Shown here one piece after another: positions 11,119 to 22,133 of a DNA stretch of 64,000 bases. The position numbers were made by a program, and so were the translations under genes. The notes under the pieces are model-generated. The model had not been told where the DNA came from and made no database searches. It was given only the letters and a program-made list of their open reading frames with translations. Source of the stretch: Planctomycetaceae bacterium (GTDB lineage Bacteria; Planctomycetota; Planctomycetia; Pirellulales; Pirellulaceae); NCBI GenBank assembly GCA_007694185.1, contig RECD01000102.1:84244-148243 (forward strand), written 5' to 3'. Each line of letters opens with the position of its first letter. Position 1 is the first letter of the stretch.

Positions 11119-13791
11119 ATGTCCGCTCGATCCCTCGCCGTCGTCTGGGTGTTGCTGCTCGCGATCCCGTTGCTTTCCAACCCACCGGTTGTAGCCCAAA
11201 CGCCCGAGGTCCTCTTCCAAACGGGACAGTACGACGCGGTGGCTGAACTCGCGGCCCAAGAGGTCGAACGAGGCGTGTGGAACGAGAAATGGCCGCGGCT
11301 GTTGATGCAGGCCCAGTTGGCGCGAGGCCGCTACGCGGAAGCGGTCGCGACTTACGAGCAGGCGATCCGCCGATATTCCAGCAGTCTCGTCCTACGCCTG
11401 TTGGCCCGCGAAGCTTTGCTTCATGTCGGGGAAACGGAACGGGCCGATCGAGAGGCGGACGAAATCTTTGCCGTTTTGCAGCGTCCCGCGGGACGGTTCG
11501 CCAGCAGCGACAACCTCGTCGCTGCCGGTCGTTACTTTTCGCTCCGTCGCGAAGACGCTCGGCAGATTTTGCAGTTGTTCTACGATCGCGTTCGGGCCGC
11601 CGAACCCCGTCATTTGGAGGCGGCGATCGCCACCGCCGAATTGGCTTTGGAAAAGGGTGATTTTTCGGTCGCCGCCAAAACCCTGTCCGAAGCCCAACGC
11701 CTGGAGTCCGGCGATCCGAGAATCGATTATCTGAACTCTCAGGCCCTCGCGTCGAGCGATCCGCAGGCCGCGTCTGCGGCGCTGTTGCGAGCGCTCGAGC
11801 GGAATCCGAATCATGTCCCCAGCCTGCTCGCCTTGGTCGATGCCGCGATCGACCGCGAACGGTACGACGAAGCCGAGGAGCAACTCACGCGAGTGCTGCA
11901 GGTGAATCTCCACCAACCGGAGGCGTGGGCTTACCTGGCGGTGATCGCGCACCTGCGGGGGAACTACGAGATCGAGGCTTTGATGCGGGCGGCGGCCCTG
12001 AGCACCTGGGCGAGCAATCCCGAGGTCGATCACCTGATCGGTCGCAAATTGTCTCGCAGTTATCGGTTTGCCGAAGGCGCCGCCTATCAGCAACGCGCCC
12101 TCGACTTTGACCCGACTCACCCCGCAGCCAACTTTCAACTGGCGGAGGATTGGTTGCGACTGGGATATGACGACGTCGGGTGGGAACTGGCCCAATCGGT
12201 CGCTCGTGATGACCCGTATCACGTGGTCGCCTACAACCTAGTCACGCTCTACGACCGCATGAAGGCTTTCGCGACGATCCGTCGGGATGGGGTGCTGGTC
12301 AAGATGGACCCCCGCGAAGCGGAGTTGTACGGCGAACAGGTGCTCGATTTGCTCAGTGACGCACGCCGGGTTCTGTGCGAGAAATATCGGGTCGATCCCT
12401 CCGACCCGATTCTGGTCGAGATCTTTCCGCAGCAGCAGGACTTCGCCATCCGCACGTTCGGATTGCCTGGCGGCGCGGGCTTTTTGGGAGTCTGTTTTGG
12501 GCGGGTGATCACCGCCAACAGCCCTGCGTCCCAAGGGGAGACGCCGGCAAACTGGCAGAGTGTGCTGTGGCACGAGTTTTGTCACGCGGTCACGCTGGAG
12601 AAAACCAACAATCGCATGCCCCGCTGGCTGAGCGAAGGCATTTCGGTCTACGAAGAGCGGTTGCGGAATCCCGCTGCCGGCGAATCGATGAACCCGCAGT
12701 ACCGTGAGATGTTGCTGGATGATCGGCTGACACCTGTCAGCCGCCTCAGCGGCGCGTTCCTCAGTCCGCCGAGCCCCCTGCACTTGCAGTTCGCTTACTT
12801 CCAGTCCTCGCTGGTGATCGATTTTCTGGTCGAGCGTTACGGGTTCGATTCCTTGCTCGGGATTCTGGATGCCTTGGCCGATGGGATCCCGATCAACGAC
12901 GCGTTGGCCCGCTCGGTCGGCTCGATCGAACGGCTCGATCAGGAGTTTGCGGAGTACGCTCGCGGAATCGGTGCCGCTTGGGCCGCTGAGGCGGATTGGT
13001 CGCGTGACGATTTGCCCAATCGCCTGTCGAGTGAACAGTGGGCCGAATGGAATCAGCAGCATCCGGACAACGTCTGGGGATTGAGCCAACTCGCCGAGTC
13101 ACTGATCAGGGCCGGACGGGATGAGGACGCGCTGGCGCCGCTAGAACGTTTGTCGGCACTCGGCGTGGAAACGGGACGCCCGAGCGGTTCGCTCACCATG
13201 CTCGCGCAGGTTTACGGGCGACTGGGGCGCACTGATGACGAGCAGCGGGTCTTGAAACGAATCATCACCTTGGCGGATGACGCATTGCCCGCCCTCCGGA
13301 GACTTGCCTCGCTGGCTCGCGATGACGGAAATTGGCAGGCCTTGGCTGAGTTGGGCGAACAGATGTTGGCGATCCAGCCCCTCACCGCGGAAGTACACGA
13401 TCATCTGGCGACCGCTTGGGAACGATCGGAACGCTTCGACTTGGCGATCCGGCCGCTCCAGGCCTTGGCGGCTTCCGAACCCGTCGATCCAGCCGGGATC
13501 GATTTCCGACTCGCGTCGGCGCATCACGCGTCGGGTGATTCGGAAACGGCCACACGACATCTGATCCGTGCCCTTCGCGAAGCCCCTCGTTATCGCGCCG
13601 CGTTAGATTTGTTGCTGGAGATAGCCGAGCCGCCGCCGGCTGACTCGCCGCATAAAGATCAAGAAACAGACCTGCCAGAAGTGGGTGAGGACGAGAAACC
13701 GGAGGCGGCGGAATCGCCGACAGATGAACCAGACGAGCCCGCGGGGGATCAACCTCCCGCAGCCGAGACGACGGAGGATTCGGAATCATGA
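11119..13791 (+). CDS. TPR-rich protein with gluzincin-type (peptidase MA-like) metallopeptidase domain, secreted
   Basis: Signal-like MSARSLAVVWVLLLAIPLLSNPPVVAQ; HEFCHAVTLE...WLSEGISVYEE (HExxH + downstream E); TPR-like helices on both sides. Longer ORF start at 11035 also open. Confidence 0.8.
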   Translation: MSARSLAVVWVLLLAIPLLSNPPVVAQTPEVLFQTGQYDAVAELAAQEVERGVWNEKWPRLLMQAQLARGRYAEAVATYEQAIRRYSSSLVLRLLAREALLHVGETERADREADEIFAVLQRPAGRFASSDNLVAAGRYFSLRREDARQILQLFYDRVRAAEPRHLEAAIATAELALEKGDFSVAAKTLSEAQRLESGDPRIDYLNSQALASSDPQAASAALLRALERNPNHVPSLLALVDAAIDRERYDEAEEQLTRVLQVNLHQPEAWAYLAVIAHLRGNYEIEALMRAAALSTWASNPEVDHLIGRKLSRSYRFAEGAAYQQRALDFDPTHPAANFQLAEDWLRLGYDDVGWELAQSVARDDPYHVVAYNLVTLYDRMKAFATIRRDGVLVKMDPREAELYGEQVLDLLSDARRVLCEKYRVDPSDPILVEIFPQQQDFAIRTFGLPGGAGFLGVCFGRVITANSPASQGETPANWQSVLWHEFCHAVTLEKTNNRMPRWLSEGISVYEERLRNPAAGESMNPQYREMLLDDRLTPVSRLSGAFLSPPSPLHLQFAYFQSSLVIDFLVERYGFDSLLGILDALADGIPINDALARSVGSIERLDQEFAEYARGIGAAWAAEADWSRDDLPNRLSSEQWAEWNQQHPDNVWGLSQLAESLIRAGRDEDALAPLERLSALGVETGRPSGSLTMLAQVYGRLGRTDDEQRVLKRIITLADDALPALRRLASLARDDGNWQALAELGEQMLAIQPLTAEVHDHLATAWERSERFDLAIRPLQALAASEPVDPAGIDFRLASAHHASGDSETATRHLIRALREAPRYRAALDLLLEIAEPPPADSPHKDQETDLPEVGEDEKPEAAESPTDEPDEPAGDQPPAAETTEDSES

Positions 13792-14645
13792 TCGCAAAAT
13801 TTGGCCGCTCTCGTTGGCTGCTGGTCGCAGCGGCAACGCTCCTGTTGGCCAGTGTCGTTTTGGCGCAGGGGGGCATTATGCGTGGGAGCGGCCGGCGGGG
13901 GTTTGACATCAGTCAAGATCGACGCGGGGTGCCGACATGGGAGATCGACGAAAGGTATCGCGGCGACCTGTTTACCTTTGTCCGGGTTCGTTACGACTCC
14001 TATGGGCGTGGTGGCGGTTGGGCGACCGACTATCCCGACGCGGACCTGAACCTGTCGCTGCGGCTTCAGCAGTTGACCACGTTCAAGGTCAATCCCGAAC
14101 CGATCGTGCTCGACCTGACGGACGATCGGCTATTCGATTACCCGTTCATCTACATGGCCGAACCCGGCGGGTTGTTCTTCAGCGAACCGGAGATCGAATC
14201 GCTGCGAAAATACCTGCTCAACGGCGGTTTTCTGATGGCCGACGACTTTTGGGGAGACAGCGAGTACGAAAACATTCGGATGCAGTTGGCGAGAGTCTTC
14301 CCGGACCGGTCGCCGCAGGATTTACCGTTGTCGCACGAGATTTTCCACTGCGTCTACGACCTGAAGGAAAAGCCGCAGATGCCTGCGATCGAGTGGGCCG
14401 TGCGATTCAAGGACGTCGAGGTTCGCACCTGGGAGCCTGCCCGAGACGGTAGCGACACCACCCAGGTGAATTACCGCGCGCTCTTCGATGACGACGGACG
14501 CATGATGGTGTTGTTGTGCCACAACACCGATTTGGGGGATGGTTGGGAACGGGAAGGTGAAGACCCTTACTACTTCGAAGAGTTCGCGGTCAAACGGGCT
14601 TACCCGATGGGGATCAACATCATCACCTACGCGATGACCCACTGA
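13788..14645 (+). CDS. DUF4159 domain-containing protein
   Basis: Signal-like N-terminus; DYPFIYMAEPGGLFFSEPEIESLRKYLLNGGFLMADDFWGD; ATGA overlap with upstream CDS. Confidence 0.88.
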   Translation: MIAKFGRSRWLLVAAATLLLASVVLAQGGIMRGSGRRGFDISQDRRGVPTWEIDERYRGDLFTFVRVRYDSYGRGGGWATDYPDADLNLSLRLQQLTTFKVNPEPIVLDLTDDRLFDYPFIYMAEPGGLFFSEPEIESLRKYLLNGGFLMADDFWGDSEYENIRMQLARVFPDRSPQDLPLSHEIFHCVYDLKEKPQMPAIEWAVRFKDVEVRTWEPARDGSDTTQVNYRALFDDDGRMMVLLCHNTDLGDGWEREGEDPYYFEEFAVKRAYPMGINIITYAMTH

Positions 14646-14730
14646 GCCCATGCGGCGTGCTTGGGGTTCACGCGATCGGATGAATCGCGCTGGGCTCGGA
14701 TGATGCTGGTCCCCGGGTGGCTTGGCCCGG

Positions 14731-15876
14731 TCAGCCGTTTGCCACTTCCCGCAAGGCAACCTCGAGGGCGTCCAGCAGGTGGGTGATCTGCTCGGCCGTG
14801 TTGTAGCCGTGCACGGCGATCCGGATTCTTCCCGCGTGGTGCATCACCTCGATCTTTTCCCGTTCGAGCCTCTGATAAATCTGCTCTGACCGCGGGTGAC
14901 GAAACGCGACGATCCCCGCGGCATGCTCCGGGCGGTGGGGCGTCATCGGTTGTAAGCCCAGTGTGACCAAGCCCTCCGCGACCCTCGTGACGAGCGGATC
15001 GGCATGGGCTGCGATCGTCGCGATTCCGATCGCATCCAGATATCGCAGCGACGCGTTCAACGCGTAGAGCGACACGAAATTGGGCATCCCGACCGAAAAG
15101 CTTGCCGCTCCCGACCGAGTGATGGCCGTACGGAATCGGTCGTCATCAAAGGCGTTGCTCAGGTGCAGCCAGCCGCCCGCGTGGGTGGTCAGCTCTTGGG
15201 CTCGATCCTTCGGCACTCCGATCACACATCCGCCGTGGATACCGAGTGTCCATTTGTGTGTACTCGAGATCAGGATGTCAGCTCCCGGACAATGTATCGG
15301 GATCCGCCCCAGTGCCTGAGTGATGTCGACCGACAAAATCGCTCGCGGGGCATGGGATCGCACGGCAGTGACCAAGGCGTCCCAGTCGACCCGAAAGCCG
15401 TTGAAAAAGCTGACCAAAGAGACTTGCACCAGACGGGTTCGGTCGCTGAGCAGCGGCAGCAGGTCGTCGGTTTGCAGGCTCCCCTGAGGATCGGACTTCC
15501 ACAAACGCAGTTGCGGCGGGCGGGCTGCCCGCAGCCATGGCGTCGCCCCGGCCGGAAAATCGAGGTCGCTGACGACCACTTCATCCTCTGCCTTCAAATC
15601 CAACGCGGATGCCAGCAGGTTGTAGGCTTCGGAAGAACAAGAGCAGAACGAGACTTCGCCCGTGTCGAGGCCGACCAGCTTCGCAGCGATTTCCCGGCAC
15701 GATTCGACGTGCGCGAAATGACTGTCCCGGCCCGACATGCCACACAACTTGTCCTCCCAATATCGCCGGATGGCATCGCCGACGCAGACCGGGGGAACAC
15801 TTTCGGCGGCCGTGTTAAGATACGTTCGGCCTTTCAAGGCGGGAAAATCCGAATCCCGAGTTTCGGTGGTGAGCAT
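14731..15876 (-). CDS. Aminotransferase class V / cysteine desulfurase-like PLP enzyme
   Basis: TYLNTAAESVPP, SSTHKWTLGIHGGCVIG (PLP-Lys motif), PHRPEHAAGIVAFRH; the longer start at 15993 would overlap the divergent gene, so MLTTETRD is preferred. Confidence 0.82.
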   Translation of the reverse strand: MLTTETRDSDFPALKGRTYLNTAAESVPPVCVGDAIRRYWEDKLCGMSGRDSHFAHVESCREIAAKLVGLDTGEVSFCSCSSEAYNLLASALDLKAEDEVVVSDLDFPAGATPWLRAARPPQLRLWKSDPQGSLQTDDLLPLLSDRTRLVQVSLVSFFNGFRVDWDALVTAVRSHAPRAILSVDITQALGRIPIHCPGADILISSTHKWTLGIHGGCVIGVPKDRAQELTTHAGGWLHLSNAFDDDRFRTAITRSGAASFSVGMPNFVSLYALNASLRYLDAIGIATIAAHADPLVTRVAEGLVTLGLQPMTPHRPEHAAGIVAFRHPRSEQIYQRLEREKIEVMHHAGRIRIAVHGYNTAEQITHLLDALEVALREVANG

Positions 15877-15974
15877 GAAGGTCTCGTTCGCGACGGCGAG
15901 TTGCTGAATTGTCCGGCTTACTTTAGCGGGACTTGCGCGAAAGGCCCAGTATCGCTCGGTAAAGGCGACGAGAA

Positions 15975-17882
15975 ATGAAACTTCATTGGCCAATCCTGTC
16001 GCTCAGCCTGCTGATGACGGGAGCGTTTTTTGCTTTCGTTGCACCCAGGGTCGCCACGGCGGAATCGCCTGAACAGGGCTGGCCGTGGGCATCCTGGCAA
16101 CGCCCTTCAGCCGGATTGGTCCGCTGGCCCGAATTGGATTCGGATGCCTTCGACGCATGGAAGCAGTTCGAGCCCCATTCGGCTAGCGGCGCGATTGGGC
16201 CAGCCAGCGAAGCGGCCGGGGCGGTGTATTTGGTCCCAAAACCGGCGTCTCTTCGCCGGGCAGACGGACCCGGCAGGATCGAATTGCCGCGGTTAGACAA
16301 CCGCGTGCGACGCGTTTGGTGGTGGCCATTGGCCGCAACGATCGATGGTCAGGGGGCGAAATCGGAAACGGCAGCCGAACGACGGATCGCAGACCAGGTC
16401 GCGACGCCGGAGAACCGTGGTGACGAATACACGCTCCCCTTCGTTCCGCCCGTTGATCGGTTGCTAGGACTGTCCCAATCGCCAACCGACTGGTTCATCG
16501 GCTGGGAGCCCACGGCCGAGGAGGCTTGGCGGTCCGGCCGAGCCGTGATCGTGATCGACCTGCTGGGCGAGCCGTCCGTCAGTGCCGAACCCGAAGTCAT
16601 CGCGGCTGATTCGGAGGGGACGATCGTGTTGCCCGCCGCTAAGGCCAAAGTCAGCGGCACCAAATTGCAGTATGAGCCTTTGCCGCACAAAAACACGATC
16701 GGATATTGGGTTGACGAGGCTGACCGAGCCCGTTGGCGAATGGCGGTTTCTCGGCCTGCGACCTACCGTGTTTCCATCCTGCAGGGCTGTGGCGCTGGGC
16801 AAGGCGGCAGCCGGGTTGCGATCTCGATCGGCGACACCACGCTCGAGATGACGGTTGAAGAGACTGGGCATTTTCAGACCTTTCGCCGCCGCGACGTCGG
16901 TGTGGTGACTCTCGATCCCTCGGACGGGCTAGCGGTGGAGATTCGCTGCGTTCACAAGGCTCGAGCGGCGGTCATGGATGTTCGTGAAATCCGGTTGACA
17001 CCCGAGCCAGATCCTGTCGCTTCTGGCCGCCCTCGGGATATCCGTGGGGCGACCCCGGATGTGACGTTGCCACCGCTCACTCATGAATCCCCCGCTCCAG
17101 GGAGGCGATCCGTCATGCGGCCGGGACAGGCCGCCGGTTCCCACGCCTACCATCTGTTGACCTTGCCGACCGATTGGCGGCCGGGCCGCCGTTATCCGGT
17201 GTTGGTCGAGTGGACCGGAAACGGGCCGTATGAAAACCGCTCGGGGGACAAATTTTCCGGGCGGGTCGAGAACGCCGCCCTTGCGCACGGCCTGTGCGGC
17301 GGGGACGGTTGGATCGTTCTCAGTTTGCCGTTCCTCAATCAAGCCGGCACAGCCAATGTCCGCCGTTGGTGGGGGGACCCGCCGGGGTACGATCCGGAGG
17401 CGACCCTGCGATACGCCATTTCAGCGATGGAGGAGGTTGGTGAGGAGTGGGGTGGCGATCGGTCTCGGTTCGTGTTGGTCGGTTTTTCCCGAGGCTCGAT
17501 TGCCGCTTCCGCCTTGGGGCTGAGCAACGAGCAAATCGCTGGCTGGTGGCGCGGGATGGTCTGTTTCAGTCACCTCGACGGCGTCCGTTTCTGGCCACCC
17601 CCGGCCACCGAACCGACGGGGGCGTCCCAGCGGTGGCAACGCCTCGGTTCTCGCCCGCTGTTCGTGCTGGCCGAGTCAGCCGCTGCGAGCACGGATGAGG
17701 ACGCGACGTTGCTCGCTTCAGCCCGACGCTACCTCTCCACGCTGAACCTTGAAGGCGATCTCCGGTTTGCGGAAACCGGTTTTATCAACCACAGCGATCG
17801 CTGGGCGGTCTGCCCCTCCCCGGTTCGCGACGAACTCCGTGCCTGGTTGAAGCAAGTCGGCCAAGTGGACGGAACGGATTGA
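15975..17882 (+). CDS. Secreted protein with carbohydrate-binding-like domain and alpha/beta-hydrolase (esterase-like) domain
   Basis: Signal-like N-terminus; YPVLVEWTGNGPYE...RFVLVGFSRGSIAASALGL (GxSxG elbow); middle beta-rich segment IGYWVDEADRARWRMAVSRPATYRVSI. Confidence 0.7.
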   Translation: MKLHWPILSLSLLMTGAFFAFVAPRVATAESPEQGWPWASWQRPSAGLVRWPELDSDAFDAWKQFEPHSASGAIGPASEAAGAVYLVPKPASLRRADGPGRIELPRLDNRVRRVWWWPLAATIDGQGAKSETAAERRIADQVATPENRGDEYTLPFVPPVDRLLGLSQSPTDWFIGWEPTAEEAWRSGRAVIVIDLLGEPSVSAEPEVIAADSEGTIVLPAAKAKVSGTKLQYEPLPHKNTIGYWVDEADRARWRMAVSRPATYRVSILQGCGAGQGGSRVAISIGDTTLEMTVEETGHFQTFRRRDVGVVTLDPSDGLAVEIRCVHKARAAVMDVREIRLTPEPDPVASGRPRDIRGATPDVTLPPLTHESPAPGRRSVMRPGQAAGSHAYHLLTLPTDWRPGRRYPVLVEWTGNGPYENRSGDKFSGRVENAALAHGLCGGDGWIVLSLPFLNQAGTANVRRWWGDPPGYDPEATLRYAISAMEEVGEEWGGDRSRFVLVGFSRGSIAASALGLSNEQIAGWWRGMVCFSHLDGVRFWPPPATEPTGASQRWQRLGSRPLFVLAESAAASTDEDATLLASARRYLSTLNLEGDLRFAETGFINHSDRWAVCPSPVRDELRAWLKQVGQVDGTD

Positions 17883-18058
17883 ACCGCGACGTGAGCGACA
17901 GGTAGGCCGCAACCGAAAGGCTGAGCCGTCCGACGTGCTCGCGAATCGTGTGGGCGGGCGGGAACTGATCTTGTGACAGACTTCGGATTTGACGAACAAT
18001 CCGGCCCGTGTCGGACCGACCGCGTTGATCCTTTGTCGCATTCCTGAACCCCCGGCCC

Positions 18059-19156
18059 ATGGCTAAATCGATCAGCAATCCGTTTGCGATTCAGCCCGCC
18101 CCCAACCGTCAGCGTTGGTTGGCGGCGATCCGTGCAGTGGGCGTGTTGTTGCTCCTATCGTTCGGGCTGATCCTGGCCCAAACCGGTGCCCGTCAATGGT
18201 TGTTGGAGCACTGGGCAGAGGGCTTCGGCGAGCTTGCGAGCGAACAGCAGATCGTGCGACTCAATCAACTCGATACCCTCGGGGATGTTGCTATCCCGGT
18301 CATCGCCAAGCGTCTGTCGGCGGAGGACGAGTCGGTTGCCCTCGCCGCCTTCGAACTGCTGGCCAAACGACAATCCGAATGGACCGGTCGCTCAGATGAC
18401 TCGATGGCCGAAGCCCATTCCGAATTGATGGCCGGTTTGGCTGAAATCGTCGACCAACTTCCTACGGCCCGCTTGGCATGGCTGAACCAACTGCTCAACC
18501 AGACCCTAGTCGAATGCGTCGACCAGCAAAGCGAACCGGTGCGTGTTGCCTACCAGCAGGCCAACGAACTGGGTGCGATGCTTGCCGCGCGAGCTCGACC
18601 CGCCAGGGCGCCGACGAATCATGTGCGGCCGATGGTCGTTCGGGCTCCGAGTTTGGCTCCCTTACCAGTTAGTTTGCAGTTCGACCCCGCGGATCGGGCT
18701 GCATTCAGAGAAGCATCGACTCCCGAGCCGGACGACTCCCCTGCCCTGCCCTTGTCGACTTGGAACACCCTCAGCGTGATCGGCCTGCTGTCGAGCAATC
18801 GGACTGCGGAGCGCGATCAGGCGACAGCGGAATTGGCGCGACGCGGCCTGACACCCGAAGAAATCCGGATCGCAAATCAGCTCGCGGCTCCCCAGGTCGA
18901 CGTCCGGCTCGGTTTGCTCGAGTCGATCCGTGGCCGGACCGACATCGACCCCCGCCCCTGGTTGTTGTGGCTCGTGGAAGATGTTAATCGCGAGGTGCGT
19001 TCCCGGGCAGTCGATGCCCTTGCCGGACTCGATGACGATGCGGTCCGCGCGACGCTCCGCAAGCGGCTCGTGACCGAAGCCGATGTGGAGATCAGTGAAC
19101 GGATTCGAAGTCTGATCGATCGGACGCGACTGGCCGATGTCGGTCTGCTTCGTTGA
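18059..19156 (+). CDS. HEAT-repeat-like membrane-anchored protein
   Basis: N-terminal TM (AIRAVGVLLLLSFGLILAQ); repeats like DVAIPVIAKRLSAEDESVALAAFELLAKR and RSRAVDALAGLDDDAVRATLRKRL. Confidence 0.65.
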   Translation: MAKSISNPFAIQPAPNRQRWLAAIRAVGVLLLLSFGLILAQTGARQWLLEHWAEGFGELASEQQIVRLNQLDTLGDVAIPVIAKRLSAEDESVALAAFELLAKRQSEWTGRSDDSMAEAHSELMAGLAEIVDQLPTARLAWLNQLLNQTLVECVDQQSEPVRVAYQQANELGAMLAARARPARAPTNHVRPMVVRAPSLAPLPVSLQFDPADRAAFREASTPEPDDSPALPLSTWNTLSVIGLLSSNRTAERDQATAELARRGLTPEEIRIANQLAAPQVDVRLGLLESIRGRTDIDPRPWLLWLVEDVNREVRSRAVDALAGLDDDAVRATLRKRLVTEADVEISERIRSLIDRTRLADVGLLR

Positions 19157-20636
19157 TCAGGGCCAGCACCCGCTCACGGATGATCGTCCCCTTGGCCGTC
19201 AGCGCTTCGGGAATGTCCGCCAAAGGCTGGGGCATCGGATGGATCGCCCGCGGACGTTGCCATGACGGCAGATCAGCCAAGCAGGTCGCGATCCTTTCCG
19301 AAAGTTCCTCGACGCACGTTCGCTGGCTATCGAAGTCGATCCACAGGACGACGTGCCTGTCCCGGCCAACCAACACGGCATGACGAATACCGGCGATCGA
19401 TAGCACTCGCCGCTCGATCGGTCCCGGATCGACTTTTTTGCCGTTACTGAGCGTGATCCGATCGTCGGCACGACCGATGATCCGAAATTGACCGTCTGTG
19501 GCATCGACCTGGACCAGGTCGCCGGTCTCGAGCCAACCGCTCGTCGGCGTTTCGGCGCGATGGGACTGTTGGTTCCAATATCCGAGCATCACGCCGGGGC
19601 CACGCACTGACAAGTGTCCTTCCGGATCGATGCGCGTCTCCCAACCGTCAACGGGGCGCCCCACGTGGCCTGCCCGTGAGTTTTCCGGCGTCGCGGAACA
19701 GATGACGGGGGAAGCTTCGGTCAGGCCATATCCTTGGATCACGACGACACCCCGTCGGCGAAACCGCTCGAAGGCCTCCGTCGACAAGGCGGCACCGCCG
19801 CAACCGATCAGCCGCAGGCGGTTCCACGAGGGGGTGGCGTGCGGTTCACCCAGCAGCCTCATCGCGAGGCTCGGAACCGTGTTGATCAGCGTGGGACGCA
19901 GCAGGGGTGCGAGGCGCTGCCAGCTTTCCCACCCTAAGCCGATGCCGAGTGAACAGCCGCTGAGCAGCCAAGTCCCGAGATCACAGGTGCGGGCGTACGC
20001 GTGCCAGATCGGCAGCAGGACCAACCGCACATCGGCAACCGTTTGAGGGACCGCGGCCAGTTTGGCGGCGGCATTGGAACTCAGGTTCCCAAGGCTGAGC
20101 GTTACGGGCTTGGGGGTTCCCAAACTTCCGCTCGTGAAAAGGATTAGCGCCGGCGCGGCCGAGCGATCGACTTCGGATTGGGCCGGTCCGTTTCGCAATC
20201 GTTCCACGACAGCTGACACGCTCGGCAGGGCCGTCGCGTGAGCTGACAGGGCGAAAGATCCTGAAGCCAATGACTCGTAGCCGGGGATGCGACGACCACC
20301 GACCCGCTCTGTCAATCGCTGCTGTTCGACGGATGAGAGGGCCGGATCGAGCGGGACTTCGACGACGCCTACGCTGAACGAGGCGAGCATCGCCACCACT
20401 CCGGCGGGTGAGTTGCCCAGAGTGTGAACCCAGCGATCTCCTGGGCGAAAACCGCTTAGCCACAGGCCTTCCGCGCAAACCGCAACCTGGCGGGCCAAGT
20501 CGGCCCAACTGGTTGCGGCGATGGTTCGCTGGTCCTGAACAGCCAAAAGCGCCGGATGCTCGGGGCGTTCGTCGACCCAACGCAACCAACCCAGCGGCCC
20601 CGACTCGGGAAGGGGAGGAATCAGGTCAGACGCCAA
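19092..20636 (-). CDS. AMP-binding (acyl-CoA synthetase/ligase-like) enzyme, TTG start likely
   Basis: [84 protein letters not shown]. Confidence 0.88.
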   Translation of the reverse strand: MASDLIPPLPESGPLGWLRWVDERPEHPALLAVQDQRTIAATSWADLARQVAVCAEGLWLSGFRPGDRWVHTLGNSPAGVVAMLASFSVGVVEVPLDPALSSVEQQRLTERVGGRRIPGYESLASGSFALSAHATALPSVSAVVERLRNGPAQSEVDRSAAPALILFTSGSLGTPKPVTLSLGNLSSNAAAKLAAVPQTVADVRLVLLPIWHAYARTCDLGTWLLSGCSLGIGLGWESWQRLAPLLRPTLINTVPSLAMRLLGEPHATPSWNRLRLIGCGGAALSTEAFERFRRRGVVVIQGYGLTEASPVICSATPENSRAGHVGRPVDGWETRIDPEGHLSVRGPGVMLGYWNQQSHRAETPTSGWLETGDLVQVDATDGQFRIIGRADDRITLSNGKKVDPGPIERRVLSIAGIRHAVLVGRDRHVVLWIDFDSQRTCVEELSERIATCLADLPSWQRPRAIHPMPQPLADIPEALTAKGTIIRERVLALINEADRHRPVASDRSDFESVH

Positions 20637-21648
20637 TCCCGAGGGTCTCGCGGAATTTCGCCCCGTTGCCTGCCTGACCGAACTGGGTCATCCGCGCCAC
20701 GCAGACCTGCTTCATCGCCTCACGGGCCGGCTTCAGGTAGTCCCGGGGATCGAACTTGGATGGCTCTTCCGCGAGCACCTTGCGGATCGCTCCGGTGATC
20801 GCCAAACGGCAATCGGTATCGACATTGATCTTGCGAACGCCGCTCTTGATGCCGCGTTGGATCTCTTCGACCGGCACGCCGTAGGTTTGCTTGATCTGCC
20901 CACCGTACTGATTGATGATGTCCTGCAAATCCTGCGGGACGCTGCTGCTGCCATGCATCACCAAGTGGGTATTTGGCAAGCGGGCGTGGATCTCTTCGAT
21001 CCGCGACATCGCCAACACCTCTCCGGTCGGCTTCTTGGAGAACTTGTACGCCCCGTGACTCGTCCCGATGGCCACGGCCAGAGCATCAACTCCCGTTTCC
21101 GCCACAAACCGTTCGGCTTCTTCGGGGTCGGTCAACAATTGGTCTTGCGTCAGTTTGCCGACGGCACCGTGTCCGTCCTCTTGTTCGCCTTCACCATGCT
21201 CGAGCGACCCGAGGCAACCGAGTTCGCCTTCGACCGAAACCCCTCGGGCGTGCGCGATGCGGACGACTTCGGCGGTGACCTTGACGTTGTATTCGTAGTC
21301 AGCCGGTGTCTTGCCATCTTCTTTCAGCGACCCGTCCATCATGACGCTGGTGAAGCCGTTTTCGATCGCCGACAGACAGGTCTCGGGGCTGTTTCCGTGA
21401 TCCTGGTGCATCACCACCGGGATGTGCGGGTAGAGTTCGACTGCGGCCAACATCAGGTGCCGCAGGTAAGCATCCTGAGAGTAGGCGCGAGCCCCCCGCG
21501 ATGCCTGAATGATCACCGGCGAATCGGTTTCCTCGGCCGCCGTCATGATCGCCTGGATCTGTTCCATGTTGTTGACGTTGAACGCGGCGACGCCGTAGTC
21601 GTTTTCGGCGGCGTGGTCCAGCATTACGCGGAGCGGCACGAGAGGCAT
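20626..21648 (-). CDS. fba: Class II fructose-bisphosphate aldolase
   Basis: [84 protein letters not shown]. Confidence 0.95.
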   Translation of the reverse strand: MPLVPLRVMLDHAAENDYGVAAFNVNNMEQIQAIMTAAEETDSPVIIQASRGARAYSQDAYLRHLMLAAVELYPHIPVVMHQDHGNSPETCLSAIENGFTSVMMDGSLKEDGKTPADYEYNVKVTAEVVRIAHARGVSVEGELGCLGSLEHGEGEQEDGHGAVGKLTQDQLLTDPEEAERFVAETGVDALAVAIGTSHGAYKFSKKPTGEVLAMSRIEEIHARLPNTHLVMHGSSSVPQDLQDIINQYGGQIKQTYGVPVEEIQRGIKSGVRKINVDTDCRLAITGAIRKVLAEEPSKFDPRDYLKPAREAMKQVCVARMTQFGQAGNGAKFRETLGIGV

Positions 21649-22133
21649 GGTAGAGATCCCTGAAGTTTCGAGTGGCGAAGGGGGTGGCGAATCACAAGTC
21701 CTGGCTGGCGTGCCGGTCACCGTGGCAGTTGACCGTCACCCAAGCGTGGTGTGAAAAACCCGATTGCGAATCTTCGGGAAGGCCACCAGACCCCGTCGAT
21801 TATCCCGACTGGGGGGCCCCCCGCAAGGGTCCGCCGGCAAAAGTGACCGGCCGTTCTGACCGACAAGTGCCGAGTTGCCTCGCGCCGTCCACTTGGACCA
21901 ACCGCGGGGCTCGCCAGCCCCATCGCTGTCGATTAACTTCTTGAACGAGACGGGCCGAGTTGCCCTCGGTGTCAAATTTGGTTTACACTTTTCGCCATGC
22001 TCAAGGGCTCGGTCGACTCGCGCTTCGCCGGCCCGCGTTCGGCTAGCTCATCCGGCTAAGCGGAGCCGATCGGCTGAAATCAAGAAACCGATGATAGCCA
22101 AGCAAATCAGTCAATTTACCTGAGACTTCTCCG

